The notes: generated by a model from the letters alone, not told the origin. DNA of 35,711 bases from Variovorax soli NBRC 106424 (GCF_001591385.1 NZ_BCUU01000055.1:1-35711); one strand, 5' to 3'. Positions 19,436-28,193 are shown, counted from the first letter of the stretch. Numbers and translations are program-made.

Positions 19436-20284
19436 CTACAGCGTCAGCACGGCGGCGGGCAGCGCCAGTTCCTTGACCTTGCCCGCGGCCTTGTCGGCAT
19501 CGGCGCGCGAAGCGAAGGGGCCCACCCGCACGCGGGTGCGCTCGCCGTCCGATGTCTTGGCCACGTTGGTATAGGTCTTCAGGCCCGCCTTTTCCAGCTT
19601 CTGGCGCACTTCGCGCGCCTTGCCTGCGTCGGCGAATGCGCCCACCTGCACCACGAAGCGGCTGCCGCTCTCGGCCGCGGCCGGCTGCGTGGCGCTGCCG
19701 CCTTCGAGCAGCGCACGGGCGCGCGCGGCGTCATCGCTGGTGCCGGCCTTGGCCGGTGCCTTGGGTTCGGGCTTGGCTTCGGCCTTCGGCTCGGGCTTGC
19801 GTTCCGGCTTGGCCTCTGCCTTGGGTTCGGGCTTGGGCTCAGGCTTCGATTCAGCCTTGGGCTCGGGCTTGGGCTCGGCTTTCGGGGGTGGGCTGACGGG
19901 GGCCTGGGCGGCGATCTCGGTGCCGTCGGCGCGCTCGGTGATCACGTGGTCGGCGGAGGAATCCGCCACGCGGCTGCTGCGTTCGGGCTTGGCAGCAGCT
20001 TCGGGCTTGGCCTCGGGCGCTGGCGCCACGGGCACCGAGAGCGGCTTGCTCTTGTTGCGGTCCGGAATCTCGATGGGAATGTCGCCGGGCACCGGGCGAG
20101 GCTGGGTGTCGAACAGCAGCGGAAAGCCCACCACCCCGATCAGCACCAGCACGGCGGCACCAACCAGGCGATGGCGCGCGCGGCGGCGCATCGACTCCAC
20201 GCTTTCCGCCGGGGCTGCTGCCGCTGCGGCGCTGCGTGTTTCGTTGCCCTGTTGGCCTGCCGTGCGGAACTTGAAAAACGCCAT
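19436..20284 (-). CDS. dedD: SPOR domain protein, DedD-like
   Basis: A 282-residue bitopic protein: cytoplasmic N-terminus, a membrane helix at about 40-58, a long periplasmic linker rich in Lys-Pro-Glu-Ala, and a C-terminal SPOR domain (about 206-282, starting FVVQVGAFADAGKA and containing VRVGPFASRADADK). SPOR domains bind denuded peptidoglycan at the division site, so a division role is likely. ATG 20284 is chosen because the family begins MAFFKFR and the frame upstream looks non-coding. The folC-dedD-cvpA-purF order supports the name. Confidence 0.9.
   Translation of the reverse strand: MAFFKFRTAGQQGNETRSAAAAAAPAESVESMRRRARHRLVGAAVLVLIGVVGFPLLFDTQPRPVPGDIPIEIPDRNKSKPLSVPVAPAPEAKPEAAAKPERSSRVADSSADHVITERADGTEIAAQAPVSPPPKAEPKPEPKAESKPEPKPEPKAEAKPERKPEPKAEAKPEPKAPAKAGTSDDAARARALLEGGSATQPAAAESGSRFVVQVGAFADAGKAREVRQKLEKAGLKTYTNVAKTSDGERTRVRVGPFASRADADKAAGKVKELALPAAVLTL
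19744..19884. repeat. Low-complexity repeat in the dedD linker
   Basis: Irregular tandem hexamers of the GGGCTT/GGGTTC/GGCCTT kind on the plus strand encode a run of Lys-Pro-Glu and Lys-Ala-Glu triplets in DedD. Such repeats can change length by slippage; in-frame changes would only lengthen or shorten the periplasmic linker. Confidence 0.75.
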
Positions 20285-20392
20285 CTTGAACGTCGATCCT
20301 GAAGGTAGCGAGATGTGGAGCCGAAGGCCAAAACTCAAGGGGCCACAAAGCGACGCCTTGGGGCCCCTGGCATATCGGCCCGGCTCTACGGG

Positions 20393-21775
20393 TCAGGCGT
20401 CCGGCAGCAGGTGCTTTGCTTGCAGACGGGGCGTTCCGTGCTCCAGCACACCGCCCACCGTGAAGAACGATCCGAAGACCACGATTCTATCAGCGGGGCC
20501 TGCGGCGGCGACTGCGGCGTCCAATGCGGCCTGGGGCGACGAGTGGGTACTTTCGGTGGCGTCCGAGCGGGTGTTCTGCGCGCGCCAGCGGGCCGCCAGG
20601 TCGGCGGCGCTGGCCGCGCGCGGCGTGGGCAGGTCGCAGAAGTACCAGCGGTCGATCAGCGGGCCGATGCGCGAGAGGATCGGCGCGAGGTCCTTGTCGG
20701 CCATCACGCCGAAAACGCCATGCGTGTTGGGATAGAAGCCCATCGCGTCGAGGTTTTCCGCCAGCGCCGCCACCGCGTGGGCGTTGTGCGCCACGTCCAG
20801 CACCAGCGTCGGCTGGCCGGGCACGATCTGGAAGCGCCCCGGCAGCTCGACCATGGCCAGGCCCACGCGCACCGCCTGCGCGGTGATGGGCAACTTCTGC
20901 CGCAAAGCTTCGAGCGCCGCCAGCACGCCGGCCGCGTTGATCAATTGGTTGGCGCCGCGCAGCGCCGGATAGGCCAGGCCGCTGTAGCGCCGACCGCGCC
21001 CTGCCCAGCCCCATTGCTGCTTGTCGCCCGCCACATTGAAGTCATGCCCGAACTGCCAGAGCTCGGCACCGATTTCCTTGGCCCGGGCCAGCACGCTGGC
21101 CGGCGGCACCGGGTCGCTCACGATGACCGGGCGTCCGGTGCGCATGATGCCGGCCTTCTCATAGCCGATCGATTCGCGGTCCGGGCCGAGGAAGTCCATG
21201 TGGTCCAGGTCGATGCTGGTGATGACGGCGCAGTCGGCATCGACGATGTTCACCGCGTCCAGCCGGCCGCCCAGCCCCACTTCGAGGATGGCGGCGTCGA
21301 GCTTCTGGGCCGCCATGCAGTGCAGGATGGCCAGGGTGGTGAACTCGAAGTAGGTCAGCGGCACATCGCCGCGCGCAGCCTCCACCGCTTCGAAATGCGG
21401 CACGAGCACCTGCTCCTGCACCGGCTGGCCCTGCAGGCGCAGCCGTTCCTCGAAATGCACCAGGTGCGGCGAGCTGTAGACGCCGGTGCGGTAGCCGGCG
21501 TTCATCAGGATCGATTCGAGCATGGCGCAGGTCGAGCCCTTGCCATTGGTGCCGGCCACGGTGATCACCGGACAGGAAAAAGCCAGGCCCAGGCGCTGCG
21601 CCACCTGGCGCACGCGGTCCAGGCCGAGCTCGATGTTCTTGGGATGCTGCCGCTCGGCGTGAGCGAGCCAATCGCGAAGAGTTGCCCCCAGGCTTGTCAC
21701 GTTGTGTACTTCGCCACCCCCCGAGGGGGCTTTCGCGCCTTCGGGCGGCCGTGCGGCGCTCATATAGGTTTGCAT
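20393..21775 (-). CDS. folC: Bifunctional folylpolyglutamate / dihydrofolate synthase
   Basis: A 460-residue Mur-ligase-like enzyme that adds glutamates to folates. The ATP loop is AGTNGKGST (74-82), followed by SPHLVHFEERL, EVGLGGRLDAVN, SIDLDHMDFLG and LDVAHNAHA. The N-terminus is odd: residues about 6-22 (AARPPEGAKAPSGGG) are encoded by a double-hairpin, REP-like DNA element. Most relatives begin near the TLRDWL block. ATG 21775 has GAAGG a few bases upstream, so the extension is probably translated. GTG 21700 is an alternative start that would exclude it. Confidence 0.93.
   Translation of the reverse strand: MQTYMSAARPPEGAKAPSGGGEVHNVTSLGATLRDWLAHAERQHPKNIELGLDRVRQVAQRLGLAFSCPVITVAGTNGKGSTCAMLESILMNAGYRTGVYSSPHLVHFEERLRLQGQPVQEQVLVPHFEAVEAARGDVPLTYFEFTTLAILHCMAAQKLDAAILEVGLGGRLDAVNIVDADCAVITSIDLDHMDFLGPDRESIGYEKAGIMRTGRPVIVSDPVPPASVLARAKEIGAELWQFGHDFNVAGDKQQWGWAGRGRRYSGLAYPALRGANQLINAAGVLAALEALRQKLPITAQAVRVGLAMVELPGRFQIVPGQPTLVLDVAHNAHAVAALAENLDAMGFYPNTHGVFGVMADKDLAPILSRIGPLIDRWYFCDLPTPRAASAADLAARWRAQNTRSDATESTHSSPQAALDAAVAAAGPADRIVVFGSFFTVGGVLEHGTPRLQAKHLLPDA
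21717..21747. repeat. REP-like double hairpin inside the start of folC
   Basis: Two adjacent inverted repeats: CCCCC-CGA-GGGGG (21717-21729) and CGCC-TTCG-GGCG (21736-21747), the latter with a stable UUCG-type tetraloop. The first resembles CCCCTTGAGGGG at 35535-35546. It reads in frame within folC. Confidence 0.5.
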
Positions 21776-21809
21776 GGAACCTTCGATTGTCGCCGACGGC
21801 GGGCGACGG

Positions 21810-21815
21810 CATGAT
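21810..21815 (+). promoter_or_regulatory. Possible -10 element of a leaderless promoter
   Basis: CATGAT lies 8 bases before ATG 21824, and no ribosome binding site is present. The spacing would place transcription start at or beside the start codon. The match to TATAAT is modest. Confidence 0.4.
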
Positions 21816-21823
21816 TCATCGCC

Positions 21824-22192
21824 ATGAGCACCACTGTCTACGGCATCACCAATTGCGACACCGTCAAGCGCGCCCGCGCCTGGCTCACCGATCACGGCAT
21901 CGACCACACCTTTCACGATTTCAAGAAGCAAGGCGTTCCGCAGGCGGAACTGGACCGCTGGCTGGCCTCGGCCGGCTGGGAGACGCTGGTCAACCGGCGC
22001 GGCACCATGTGGCGGCGGCTGGACGACGCCACACGCGAGTCGGTGGTTGACAACGCTTCGGCGCGTCGCGCGTTGATCGAGTACCCGAGCCTCATCAAGC
22101 GGCCGGTCGTCCAGTGGCCCGGCCGCAAGGACGCCACCGTCGGCTTCGACCCCGAGGCCTGGGAAGGCCTGGCGGCTGCAAAGGCGAGGTAA
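21824..22192 (+). CDS. ArsC/Spx-like reductase family protein (YffB type)
   Basis: A 122-residue thioredoxin-fold protein. The N-terminus TVYGITNCDTVKRARAWL carries the single active-site-like C11, and LIKRPVV near the C-terminus carries the conserved arginine of the ArsC family. The length and pattern fit the Spx/MgsR-YffB group, for which glutathione-dependent thiol reduction has been suggested but the physiological role is unclear. It is not expected to be a dedicated arsenate reductase, since no ars genes are nearby. It is divergent from folC. Confidence 0.85.
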   Translation: MSTTVYGITNCDTVKRARAWLTDHGIDHTFHDFKKQGVPQAELDRWLASAGWETLVNRRGTMWRRLDDATRESVVDNASARRALIEYPSLIKRPVVQWPGRKDATVGFDPEAWEGLAAAKAR

Positions 22193-22269
22193 AGGACTGA
22201 ACCCACCGGGCCGCCCCGCCTCCAAGACGCATCCGGAGGCCCGATGCCCAACCGAACAAGGACATTCGA

Positions 22270-22830
22270 ATGACCGACAAGAAGCTTTCTCCATCCACTG
22301 CGCTGCTCGGCGCCGCCTTGCTGGGTGCGCTGGCCCTGTTCGGCAGCGCGGCAGCCGGCGCGCAGCAGCATGTGGAAGAGGCCCGCGTGATCTCCAGCAC
22401 GCCGATCCGCACGCCGGACGGCCTGACCAGCTATTCCGTCACCTACGAATATGCGGGCCGGCAGTACACCACCCGCACCGACGCGCCGCCCGGCGACTAC
22501 ATCCAGCTGCAGCTCTCGCCCATGGGCGTGATGGCGGCCCAGCCCGCACAGCCGTATCAGGACGAGGCCCCGCCGGCCAACTACGGCAATGCCGAGCCGT
22601 GGCGCAACGTGAATCCCGAGCCGGGGGTGGTCCTTTCGGGCAACAGCGGCGGCGCCGTGGCGCCCGCCCCGGTCTATGCGGCGCCGCCGGTGGTCTACCC
22701 TGCCCCGGCGCCCGTCTATGCCCCGCCCGCCTACGGCTACTACGGCTATCCCTATGCCGCCTACCCGCCCGTGGGCGTCTCGCTCAACTTTGGCTACAGC
22801 TCCTACCGGGGCGGCCGCGGCTGGCGCTGA
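22270..22830 (+). CDS. Exported protein of unknown function with Pro/Ala/Tyr-rich tail
   Basis: A 186-residue protein with a signal peptide (hydrophobic STALLGAALLGALALFGSAA, likely cleaved after AGA). A short conserved-looking domain follows (EARVISSTPIRTPDGLTSYS, then VTYEYAGRQYTTRTDAPPGD), reminiscent of small periplasmic proteins with a glycine-zipper-free beta domain. The tail is dominated by Pro, Ala, Tyr and Gly and ends in an Arg-Gly run. ACAAGGACA precedes the start. I cannot assign a function. Confidence 0.75.
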   Translation: MTDKKLSPSTALLGAALLGALALFGSAAAGAQQHVEEARVISSTPIRTPDGLTSYSVTYEYAGRQYTTRTDAPPGDYIQLQLSPMGVMAAQPAQPYQDEAPPANYGNAEPWRNVNPEPGVVLSGNSGGAVAPAPVYAAPPVVYPAPAPVYAPPAYGYYGYPYAAYPPVGVSLNFGYSSYRGGRGWR

Positions 22831-22850
22831 GCGGCGCCCACCTGCGCCCC

Positions 22851-22856
22851 TAGAAT
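22851..22856 (+). promoter_or_regulatory. -10 element of a probable leaderless ppnP promoter
   Basis: TAGAAT is followed by the 7-base TGCGGGC and then ATG 22864. No ribosome binding site exists and the -35 region is poor. Transcription would start at or next to the start codon. Confidence 0.55.
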
Positions 22857-22863
22857 TGCGGGC

Positions 22864-23190
22864 ATGAGCACCCCTACCCCCAACCTGAGCAACGTGAGCG
22901 TGGCCACCAAGGCCAATGTGTATTTCGACGGCAAGTGCGTCAGCCACAGCCTGGTGCTGGCCGACGGCACGAAGAAGTCGGTGGGCGTGATCCTGCCCTC
23001 CACCCTCACCTTCAACACCGGCGCCCCCGAGATCATGGAAGGCACGGCGGGCAGCTGCGAATACCAGCTGGCCGGCAGCAACGAATGGCTGCGCGCGGGC
23101 GCGGGCGAAAAGTTCAGCGTGCCGGGAAACTCGAGCTTCCAGATCCGCGTCACCGGCGAGCCCTACAGCTACATCTGCCACTTTGGCTGA
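22864..23190 (+). CDS. ppnP: Pyrimidine/purine nucleoside phosphorylase
   Basis: A 108-residue small cupin of the PpnP (DUF1255/YaiE) family, recognised by NVYFDGKCVSH, SVGVILPSTLTFNTGAPEIMEG and the C-terminal FQIRVTGEPYSYICHFG. It splits nucleosides such as uridine and adenosine with phosphate. It ends in a strong bidirectional terminator shared with convergent murB. Confidence 0.94.
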   Translation: MSTPTPNLSNVSVATKANVYFDGKCVSHSLVLADGTKKSVGVILPSTLTFNTGAPEIMEGTAGSCEYQLAGSNEWLRAGAGEKFSVPGNSSFQIRVTGEPYSYICHFG

Positions 23191-23208
23191 TCCGGCCGGC
23201 ACCAACGA

Positions 23209-23234
23209 AAAAAGCCACCCCCGGGTGGCTTTTT
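23209..23234. terminator. Bidirectional terminator between ppnP and murB
   Basis: AAAAAGCCACCC pairs with GGGTGGCTTTTT around a minimal CC center, a 12-bp inverted repeat ending in T runs in both directions. It lies between two converging genes. Confidence 0.92.
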
Positions 23235-23244
23235 CATTTGGCGC

Positions 23245-24297
23245 CTACACCACCACCGGCTCCGGCTCCAGCCGGATGCCGAAGCGCTCGTACACGCTGG
23301 TCTGGATGGCCTTGGCCAGCGTCATCACCTCGCCGCCCGTCACCGGGTTCTGGTGGCCGCCGCGGTTGACCAGCACCAGTGCCTGCTTTTCGTACACGCC
23401 GGCATTGCCCACCGACTTGCCCTTCCAGCCGCAGGCGTCGATCAGCCAGCCGGCCGCCAGCTTGATGCTGCCGTCGTCCATGGGGTAGTGCACGATCTTC
23501 GGGTCGCGCGCGATGATGTCGGCGCACTGCTCGGGCGTGACTGTCGGGTTCTTGAAGAAACTGCCGGCATTGCCGAGAACCCGCCAATCGGGCAGCTTGG
23601 CGCGGCGAATGGCGACGATCCAGTCGAAGATCTCCTGCGGGCTGGGCGCGGCATTGCCCGTCTCGGCCATCTTGCGTTCCAGGTCGAGGTAGCCCAGCAC
23701 CGGCTTCCAGGGCCGCGGCAGCCGAAAGCGCACGCGGGTGATCAGGGCCCGGCCCGCCAGGCCCAGTCCGTTGGGGCCGGTGCTGGTGTGCTTGAACACC
23801 GAATCGCGGTAGCCGAATGCACACTGGGCCGCGTCGAGCGTGAATGGCTGGCCGGTCTGCAGGTCGATGCCGTCCAGCGACTCGAAGCGGTCCTGCAGTT
23901 CCACGCCGTAGGCACCGATGTTCTGCACCGGCGAGCCGCCCACGGTACCCGGAATGAGCGCCATGTTCTCCAGGCCCGGCAGGCCCTGCGACAGCATCCA
24001 TTGCACGGTGTCGTGCCAGACCTCGCCGGCGCCGACCTCCACGATCCACGCGCGCTCGGTGGTTTGCAGCAGGCGCCGGCCTTTGATCTCCACCTTCAGC
24101 ACCAGCGGCTTGACGTCGCCCGTGAGCACGATGTTGCTGCCGCCGCCCAGCACGAACTTGGGCACGTCGCGCCAGGCCGGGTCGGCCAGCACCTCGGCCA
24201 CGTCGGCCTGGGTGTGCACGCGCACCAGCTGCTGCGCACGCGCCACGATGCCGAAGCTGTTGTAGGGTTGCAGCGGGACGTTTTGCTCCACGATCAT
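23245..24297 (-). CDS. murB: UDP-N-acetylenolpyruvoylglucosamine reductase
   Basis: A 350-residue flavoenzyme of peptidoglycan precursor synthesis. FAD-binding blocks are LGGGSNIVL and [25 protein letters not shown] contains a substrate-binding arginine, [10 protein letters not shown] contains the catalytic serine, and the C-terminal [13 protein letters not shown] contains the terminal glutamate. The length fits the E. coli-like type I enzyme. No ribosome binding site is visible before ATG 24297. It is divergent from yajQ by 50 bp. Confidence 0.96.
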   Translation of the reverse strand: MIVEQNVPLQPYNSFGIVARAQQLVRVHTQADVAEVLADPAWRDVPKFVLGGGSNIVLTGDVKPLVLKVEIKGRRLLQTTERAWIVEVGAGEVWHDTVQWMLSQGLPGLENMALIPGTVGGSPVQNIGAYGVELQDRFESLDGIDLQTGQPFTLDAAQCAFGYRDSVFKHTSTGPNGLGLAGRALITRVRFRLPRPWKPVLGYLDLERKMAETGNAAPSPQEIFDWIVAIRRAKLPDWRVLGNAGSFFKNPTVTPEQCADIIARDPKIVHYPMDDGSIKLAAGWLIDACGWKGKSVGNAGVYEKQALVLVNRGGHQNPVTGGEVMTLAKAIQTSVYERFGIRLEPEPVVV

Positions 24298-24347
24298 GGG
24301 AGAATTGTCTCATTCAACAACAGTCGTGCGCCCCTGGAGAGCTTCCC

Positions 24348-24833
24348 ATGCCGTCTTTCGATACCGTCTGCGAACCCAACCTGCCCGAGGTCAAGAACGC
24401 CGTCGACAACACCTCCAAGGAGATTGCGACACGCTTCGACTTCAAGGGCACGGCCGCCGCGGTCGAGCTCAAGGACAAGGAAATCACCCTCATCGGCGAT
24501 GCGGACTTCCAGCTTGTGCAGATCGAGGACATCCTGCGCAACAAGCTCACCAAGCGCAGCGTGGACGTGCGCTTCCTGGACAAGGGCGCGGTACAGAAGA
24601 TCGGCGGCGACAAGGTCAAGCAGGTGTTCAAGGTCAAGAGCGGCATCGAGGCCGAGCAGGCCAAGAAGATCACCCGCCTCATCAAGGACAGCAAGCTCAA
24701 GGTGCAGGCCGCCATCCAGGGCGATGCGGTGCGCATCACCGGCGCCAAGAAGGACGACCTGCAGGCCGCCATGGCCCTCATCCGCAAGGACGTGGCCGAC
24801 CTGCCGCTGACCTTCAACAACTTCCGCGACTGA
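24348..24833 (+). CDS. yajQ: YajQ family nucleotide-binding protein
   Basis: A 161-residue protein with the YajQ/UPF0234 pattern: [33 protein letters not shown]-like [24 protein letters not shown] and a C-terminal [10 protein letters not shown]. Family members bind nucleotides, and a Xanthomonas member binds cyclic di-GMP. CTGGAGAG precedes the start. Confidence 0.94.
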   Translation: MPSFDTVCEPNLPEVKNAVDNTSKEIATRFDFKGTAAAVELKDKEITLIGDADFQLVQIEDILRNKLTKRSVDVRFLDKGAVQKIGGDKVKQVFKVKSGIEAEQAKKITRLIKDSKLKVQAAIQGDAVRITGAKKDDLQAAMALIRKDVADLPLTFNNFRD

Positions 24834-24857
24834 AAAAAGCCGATACCACCCGACACG

Positions 24858-25523
24858 ATGCGCCCCCAACGCCCGCTCCTGGCCACCCTCCTCCCGCTGG
24901 CCATGGCAGCCGGCCTGGCGCCTTCGTCGGTCTGGGCCGAGTCGGTGATGCTCACCGGCACCATCGGCAACCGCGCCATCCTCATTGTGGACGGCGCCGC
25001 GCCGCGCACGGTGGCGGCCGGCGAGAAGCTGGGCAGCGTGAAGGTGGTGTCGGTGCAGGGCGACCAGGCGGTGGTCGAGGTGGGCGGCCAGCGCACCACC
25101 CTGCGCATGGACCAGCCGGCGAGCGTGGGCGGCGGCGGTGGCGGCGGCGCCAACGGTTCGCGCATCGTGCTGCCGGCCGGCAGCGGCGGCCACTTCATGA
25201 CGGCGGGCGCCATCAACGGCCGCTCGGTCAACTTCATGGTCGACACCGGCGCCACGCTGGTGTCCATCTCGGCGGCCGATGCGCTGCGCATCGGGCTCGA
25301 CTACAAGAAGTCGAGTCCGGTGCAGATCAACACCGCCAATGGCGTGGGCCGGGCCTTTCGGGTGAGGCTCAACACGGTGCGCGTGGGCGACGTCGAGGTC
25401 TACGACGTCGATGCTCTCGTGTCCGAGCAGCCCATGCCCTACGTGCTGCTGGGCAACAGCTTCATCAACCGCTTTTCGATGCAGCGCGAGGGCGACCAGA
25501 TGGTGCTGCAAAAGCGCTACTGA
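24858..25523 (+). CDS. Periplasmic clan AA aspartic protease (TIGR02281 type)
   Basis: A 221-residue protein with a signal peptide (about 1-27, ending VWA), a small N-terminal domain, a Gly-rich hinge and a retropepsin-like domain. The active-site motif is VDTGATLVSIS, and a hydrophobic-Gly motif VLLGNSFINRF completes the fold. Single-lobe proteases of this type act as dimers. It lies 24 bp after yajQ and may be co-transcribed. Natural substrate is unknown. Confidence 0.87.
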   Translation: MRPQRPLLATLLPLAMAAGLAPSSVWAESVMLTGTIGNRAILIVDGAAPRTVAAGEKLGSVKVVSVQGDQAVVEVGGQRTTLRMDQPASVGGGGGGGANGSRIVLPAGSGGHFMTAGAINGRSVNFMVDTGATLVSISAADALRIGLDYKKSSPVQINTANGVGRAFRVRLNTVRVGDVEVYDVDALVSEQPMPYVLLGNSFINRFSMQREGDQMVLQKRY

Positions 25524-25553
25524 AGCCGGCGCAGGAAAAGCGCCAGGCGGCCG

Positions 25554-25907
25554 CTACAGCTGGGCGGCGGTCACCACGATCTCGATGCGATAGCCGTCCT
25601 TGGCCATGAGCGCCTGCACCGTGGCGCGCGGCGGCGTGTTGCCGACCGGAATCCAGGCGTCCCACACCTCGTTCATCGCACCGATCTCGCTGATGTCCTT
25701 CAGGAAGATCTGCGCCATGAGGATGCGCGACTTGTCGCTGCCCGCCTCTTTCAGCAAGCGCTCGACCATGCCCAGCACTTCAGCCGTCTGGCCTTTGATG
25801 TCCTTGCTGAGGTCGTCGGGCACCTGGCCGGCCAGGTAGACGGTGCCGTTGTGCACCGCCGTCTCGGACAGGCGCGGGCCCACATGAAAGCGTTGGAGGC
25901 TTCCCAT
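25554..25907 (-). CDS. RidA family enamine/imine deaminase
   Basis: A 117-residue YjgF/YER057c/UK114 protein. Features are VYLAGQVPDDLSKDIKGQ, ILMAQIFLKDI and TPPRATVQALMAKDGYRIEIVVTA, with the carboxylate-binding arginine in PPRATV. ATG 25907 follows AAAGGAAAC. The last strand reads IEIV where classical RidA has a glutamate, so it may be another subgroup of the family rather than RidA itself. It starts two bases after the plsY stop. Confidence 0.88.
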   Translation of the reverse strand: MGSLQRFHVGPRLSETAVHNGTVYLAGQVPDDLSKDIKGQTAEVLGMVERLLKEAGSDKSRILMAQIFLKDISEIGAMNEVWDAWIPVGNTPPRATVQALMAKDGYRIEIVVTAAQL

Positions 25908-25909
25908 GA

Positions 25910-26572
25910 TCAGTTTCCTTTTGCGTTCTCGGGCGCCGGCTTGGATTTGGCGCCCAGCTTGGATTCGGTGCCGGACAGCAGCCGGCGGATGTTCTCGCGA
26001 TGCCGCCACACCAGCAGCAGGCTCATGATCACCAGGGCCACGAGTGCCACCGCATCCAGCGGCCAGGCGATGCCGCCGCCCAGCAGATAGTAGGCCGGCG
26101 CGAAGAAGGCCGCGACCAGCGAAGCCAGCGAGGAATAGCGGAAGAAGATGGCGATGATGAGCCAGGTGACGCCCGTGGCCAGGCCGAGCAGCGGCGCGAT
26201 GCCCAGCAGCACGCCGGCCGCCGTCGCCACGCCCTTGCCGCCCTGGAAGCGGAAGAACACCGGGTACAGGTGCCCCAGGAATGCGGCCAGCCCCGCCAGC
26301 GCCGCAGTGTCCAGGCCCATGCCGTGGGCCGGGCCATAGCGCACGATCAGGAACACGGGCAGCCAGCCCTTGATGGCATCGAGCAGCAGCGTGGCCAGCG
26401 CCGCGCCCTTGCGGCCCGAACGCAGCACATTGGTGGCGCCCGGGTTCTTGCTGCCGTAGCTGCGGGGGTCGTCCATGCCCAGCGCCTTGCTCACGATGAC
26501 CGCAAAGGACAGCGAGCCCAGCAGGTAGGACGCCACGATGGCGATCAGGGACGAGGGTGCAAGAAAGCTCAA
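25910..26572 (-). CDS. plsY: Acyl-phosphate glycerol-3-phosphate acyltransferase PlsY
   Basis: A 220-residue multi-helix inner-membrane enzyme that starts phospholipid synthesis by acylating glycerol-3-phosphate from acyl-phosphate. The three PlsY motifs are present: YGSKNPGATNVLRSGRKGA, GHLYPVFFRFQGGKGVATAAG-like segment, and RHRENIRRLLSGTE. The likely start is TTG 26572 with GGAG at good spacing. The C-terminus is a polar Lys/Pro tail. Confidence 0.93.
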   Translation of the reverse strand: MSFLAPSSLIAIVASYLLGSLSFAVIVSKALGMDDPRSYGSKNPGATNVLRSGRKGAALATLLLDAIKGWLPVFLIVRYGPAHGMGLDTAALAGLAAFLGHLYPVFFRFQGGKGVATAAGVLLGIAPLLGLATGVTWLIIAIFFRYSSLASLVAAFFAPAYYLLGGGIAWPLDAVALVALVIMSLLLVWRHRENIRRLLSGTESKLGAKSKPAPENAKGN

Positions 26573-26608
26573 GGCGCGCTCCGGGCCGGGTGACAGGAAA
26601 GAAGCCGG

Positions 26609-27100
26609 CTATTCTGCCAGCGCGCACTGCACGGGCTTGGCACCGAGCAGGCGCACGCACACCTGCGGGTCGATGCCCACCAGGTAGCCGCGGCGCCCGC
26701 CGTTGATGGCGATGCGCGGCAGCTCGAGGATGCTCGACTCGATGTACACCGGCATCTGGCGCCGCGTGCCGAAGGGCGAGGTGCCGCCCACCAGGTAGCC
26801 GCTGTGCCGGTTGGCCACCTCGGGCTTGCAGGGCTCCACCGACTTCGCGCCGATCTGCCGCGCCAGGTTCTTGGTCGACACCGTGCGGTTGCCGTGCATC
26901 AGCACGATCAGCGGCTTGGCATCCTGGTCCTGCATGACCAGCGTCTTGACCACCGTGAAGGGGTCGAAGCCCAGCACCTGCGCGCTGTGCTGCGCCCCGC
27001 CGTGCTCGAGGTATTCGTAGGGATGCTCGGTGAATTCGACCTGGTGCTGGCGCAGCAGCTGCGTGGCCGGCGTTTCCGAGACGTGCGCCTTCTTGCCCAT
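26609..27100 (-). CDS. ybaK: YbaK/EbsC-type Cys-tRNA(Pro)/Cys-tRNA(Cys) deacylase
   Basis: A 163-residue single-domain trans-editing protein. VVKTLVMQ carries the conserved catalytic-site lysine, with VSTKNLARQIGAK and SGYLVGGTSPFGTRRQMPVYIE. It hydrolyses cysteine wrongly attached to tRNA-Pro. The start at 27100 lies 5 bases after the aldo/keto reductase stop and has no strong ribosome binding site, so translation is likely coupled. Confidence 0.92.
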   Translation of the reverse strand: MGKKAHVSETPATQLLRQHQVEFTEHPYEYLEHGGAQHSAQVLGFDPFTVVKTLVMQDQDAKPLIVLMHGNRTVSTKNLARQIGAKSVEPCKPEVANRHSGYLVGGTSPFGTRRQMPVYIESSILELPRIAINGGRRGYLVGIDPQVCVRLLGAKPVQCALAE

Positions 27101-27105
27101 CGCGA

Positions 27106-28185
27106 TCAGACCGCGGGGTCGCGCATTTCCCAGCGGATCTTGTCGATCTCGGCCATCAACTCCGGCGAGAGGGCGGTGCCCCACGCGTCGAGGTCCTCGT
27201 CGAGCTGCGCCACGCTGGTCACGCCGATGATGGTGCTGGCCACGCGCCAATTGGTGTAGCAGAAGGCCAGCGCCATCTGCACGGGCGTCAGGCCATGTTC
27301 ACGCGCCAGCGCGTTGTAGCGCCGCGCCGCCTTGAGCGCATCGGCACGGCCCCAGCGCTGCCTGCGCACCGACTCGTAGCGGGCGATGCGGCCTTCCTTG
27401 GGCGCATCCGGGCCTTCGGTACCGCCCGCGTCGTACTTGCCCGTCAACAGGCCGAAGCCCAGCGGCGAATAGGGAATGGACGAAACGTTCAGCCGGTGCA
27501 TGGTCTCGTCCAGGCCGTTTTCGATCGTGCGGTTGATGAGGCAGTACGCGTTCTGCACCGTGGCCACGCGCGGCAGGCCGTGCTGCTCGGCCAGGCGGAC
27601 GAACTCGTGCACGCCATAAGGCGTTTCGTTCGACAGGCCGATGTGCCGCACCTTGCCCGCCTTCACCAGCCCAGCGAAGGCCTCGAGCTGCTCGAGGATC
27701 GGCGTGACCGAGCGCTCCTGCTTCGGGTCGTAGACCATGGAGCCGAAGGACGGCACGTGCCGCTCGGGCCAGTGGATCTGGTAGAGGTCGATGACGTCCG
27801 TCTGCAGGCGCTTGAGGCTGGCGTTGCACGAGGCCACGATGTCGGCGGCCGTCATGCCGCTGCCTTCGCGCACCCAGGGCATGCCGCGCGAAGGGCCGGC
27901 CACCTTGGTCGCCAGCACCACCTTGGCGCGTGCGCCCGGGTTCTTCGCGAACCAGTTGCCGATGATGGTCTCGGTGGCGCCGCAGGTCTCTTGCCGCGCC
28001 GGCACCGAGTACATCTCGGCGGTGTCGATGAAGTTGATGCCGCGCTCGAGCGCCCGGTCGAGAACGGCATGGGCCACGGGCTCGCTCACCTGCTCGCCGA
28101 AGGTCATGGTGCCCAGGCAGATGGGGGTGACGCGCAGATCGCTCTGGCCGAGAGAAACGTTGGGACTGAAGGAATTCGTCGTCAT
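27106..28185 (-). CDS. Aldo/keto reductase, Tas-like
   Basis: A 359-residue NADPH-dependent aldo/keto reductase. Catalytic residues appear as the Asp of FIDTAEMY, its Tyr, the Lys of VLATKV, and the His of YQIHWPERH. The overall pattern (LCLGTMTFGEQ-like start, GATETIIGNWF, LLTGKYDAG) resembles E. coli Tas. The ATG at 28185 is preceded 8 bases upstream by TAGAAT, suggesting a leaderless transcript. Substrate is unknown. It is divergent from an alpha/beta hydrolase 57 bp away and leads into ybaK. Confidence 0.92.
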   Translation of the reverse strand: MTTNSFSPNVSLGQSDLRVTPICLGTMTFGEQVSEPVAHAVLDRALERGINFIDTAEMYSVPARQETCGATETIIGNWFAKNPGARAKVVLATKVAGPSRGMPWVREGSGMTAADIVASCNASLKRLQTDVIDLYQIHWPERHVPSFGSMVYDPKQERSVTPILEQLEAFAGLVKAGKVRHIGLSNETPYGVHEFVRLAEQHGLPRVATVQNAYCLINRTIENGLDETMHRLNVSSIPYSPLGFGLLTGKYDAGGTEGPDAPKEGRIARYESVRRQRWGRADALKAARRYNALAREHGLTPVQMALAFCYTNWRVASTIIGVTSVAQLDEDLDAWGTALSPELMAEIDKIRWEMRDPAV

Positions 28186-28193
28186 GACCGGCG

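Noticed and set aside
25528..25544. Hairpin GGCGC/GCGCC between the aspartic protease and ridA as terminator
   Set aside because: The stem is only 5 bp and has no T run, so it is too weak to call.
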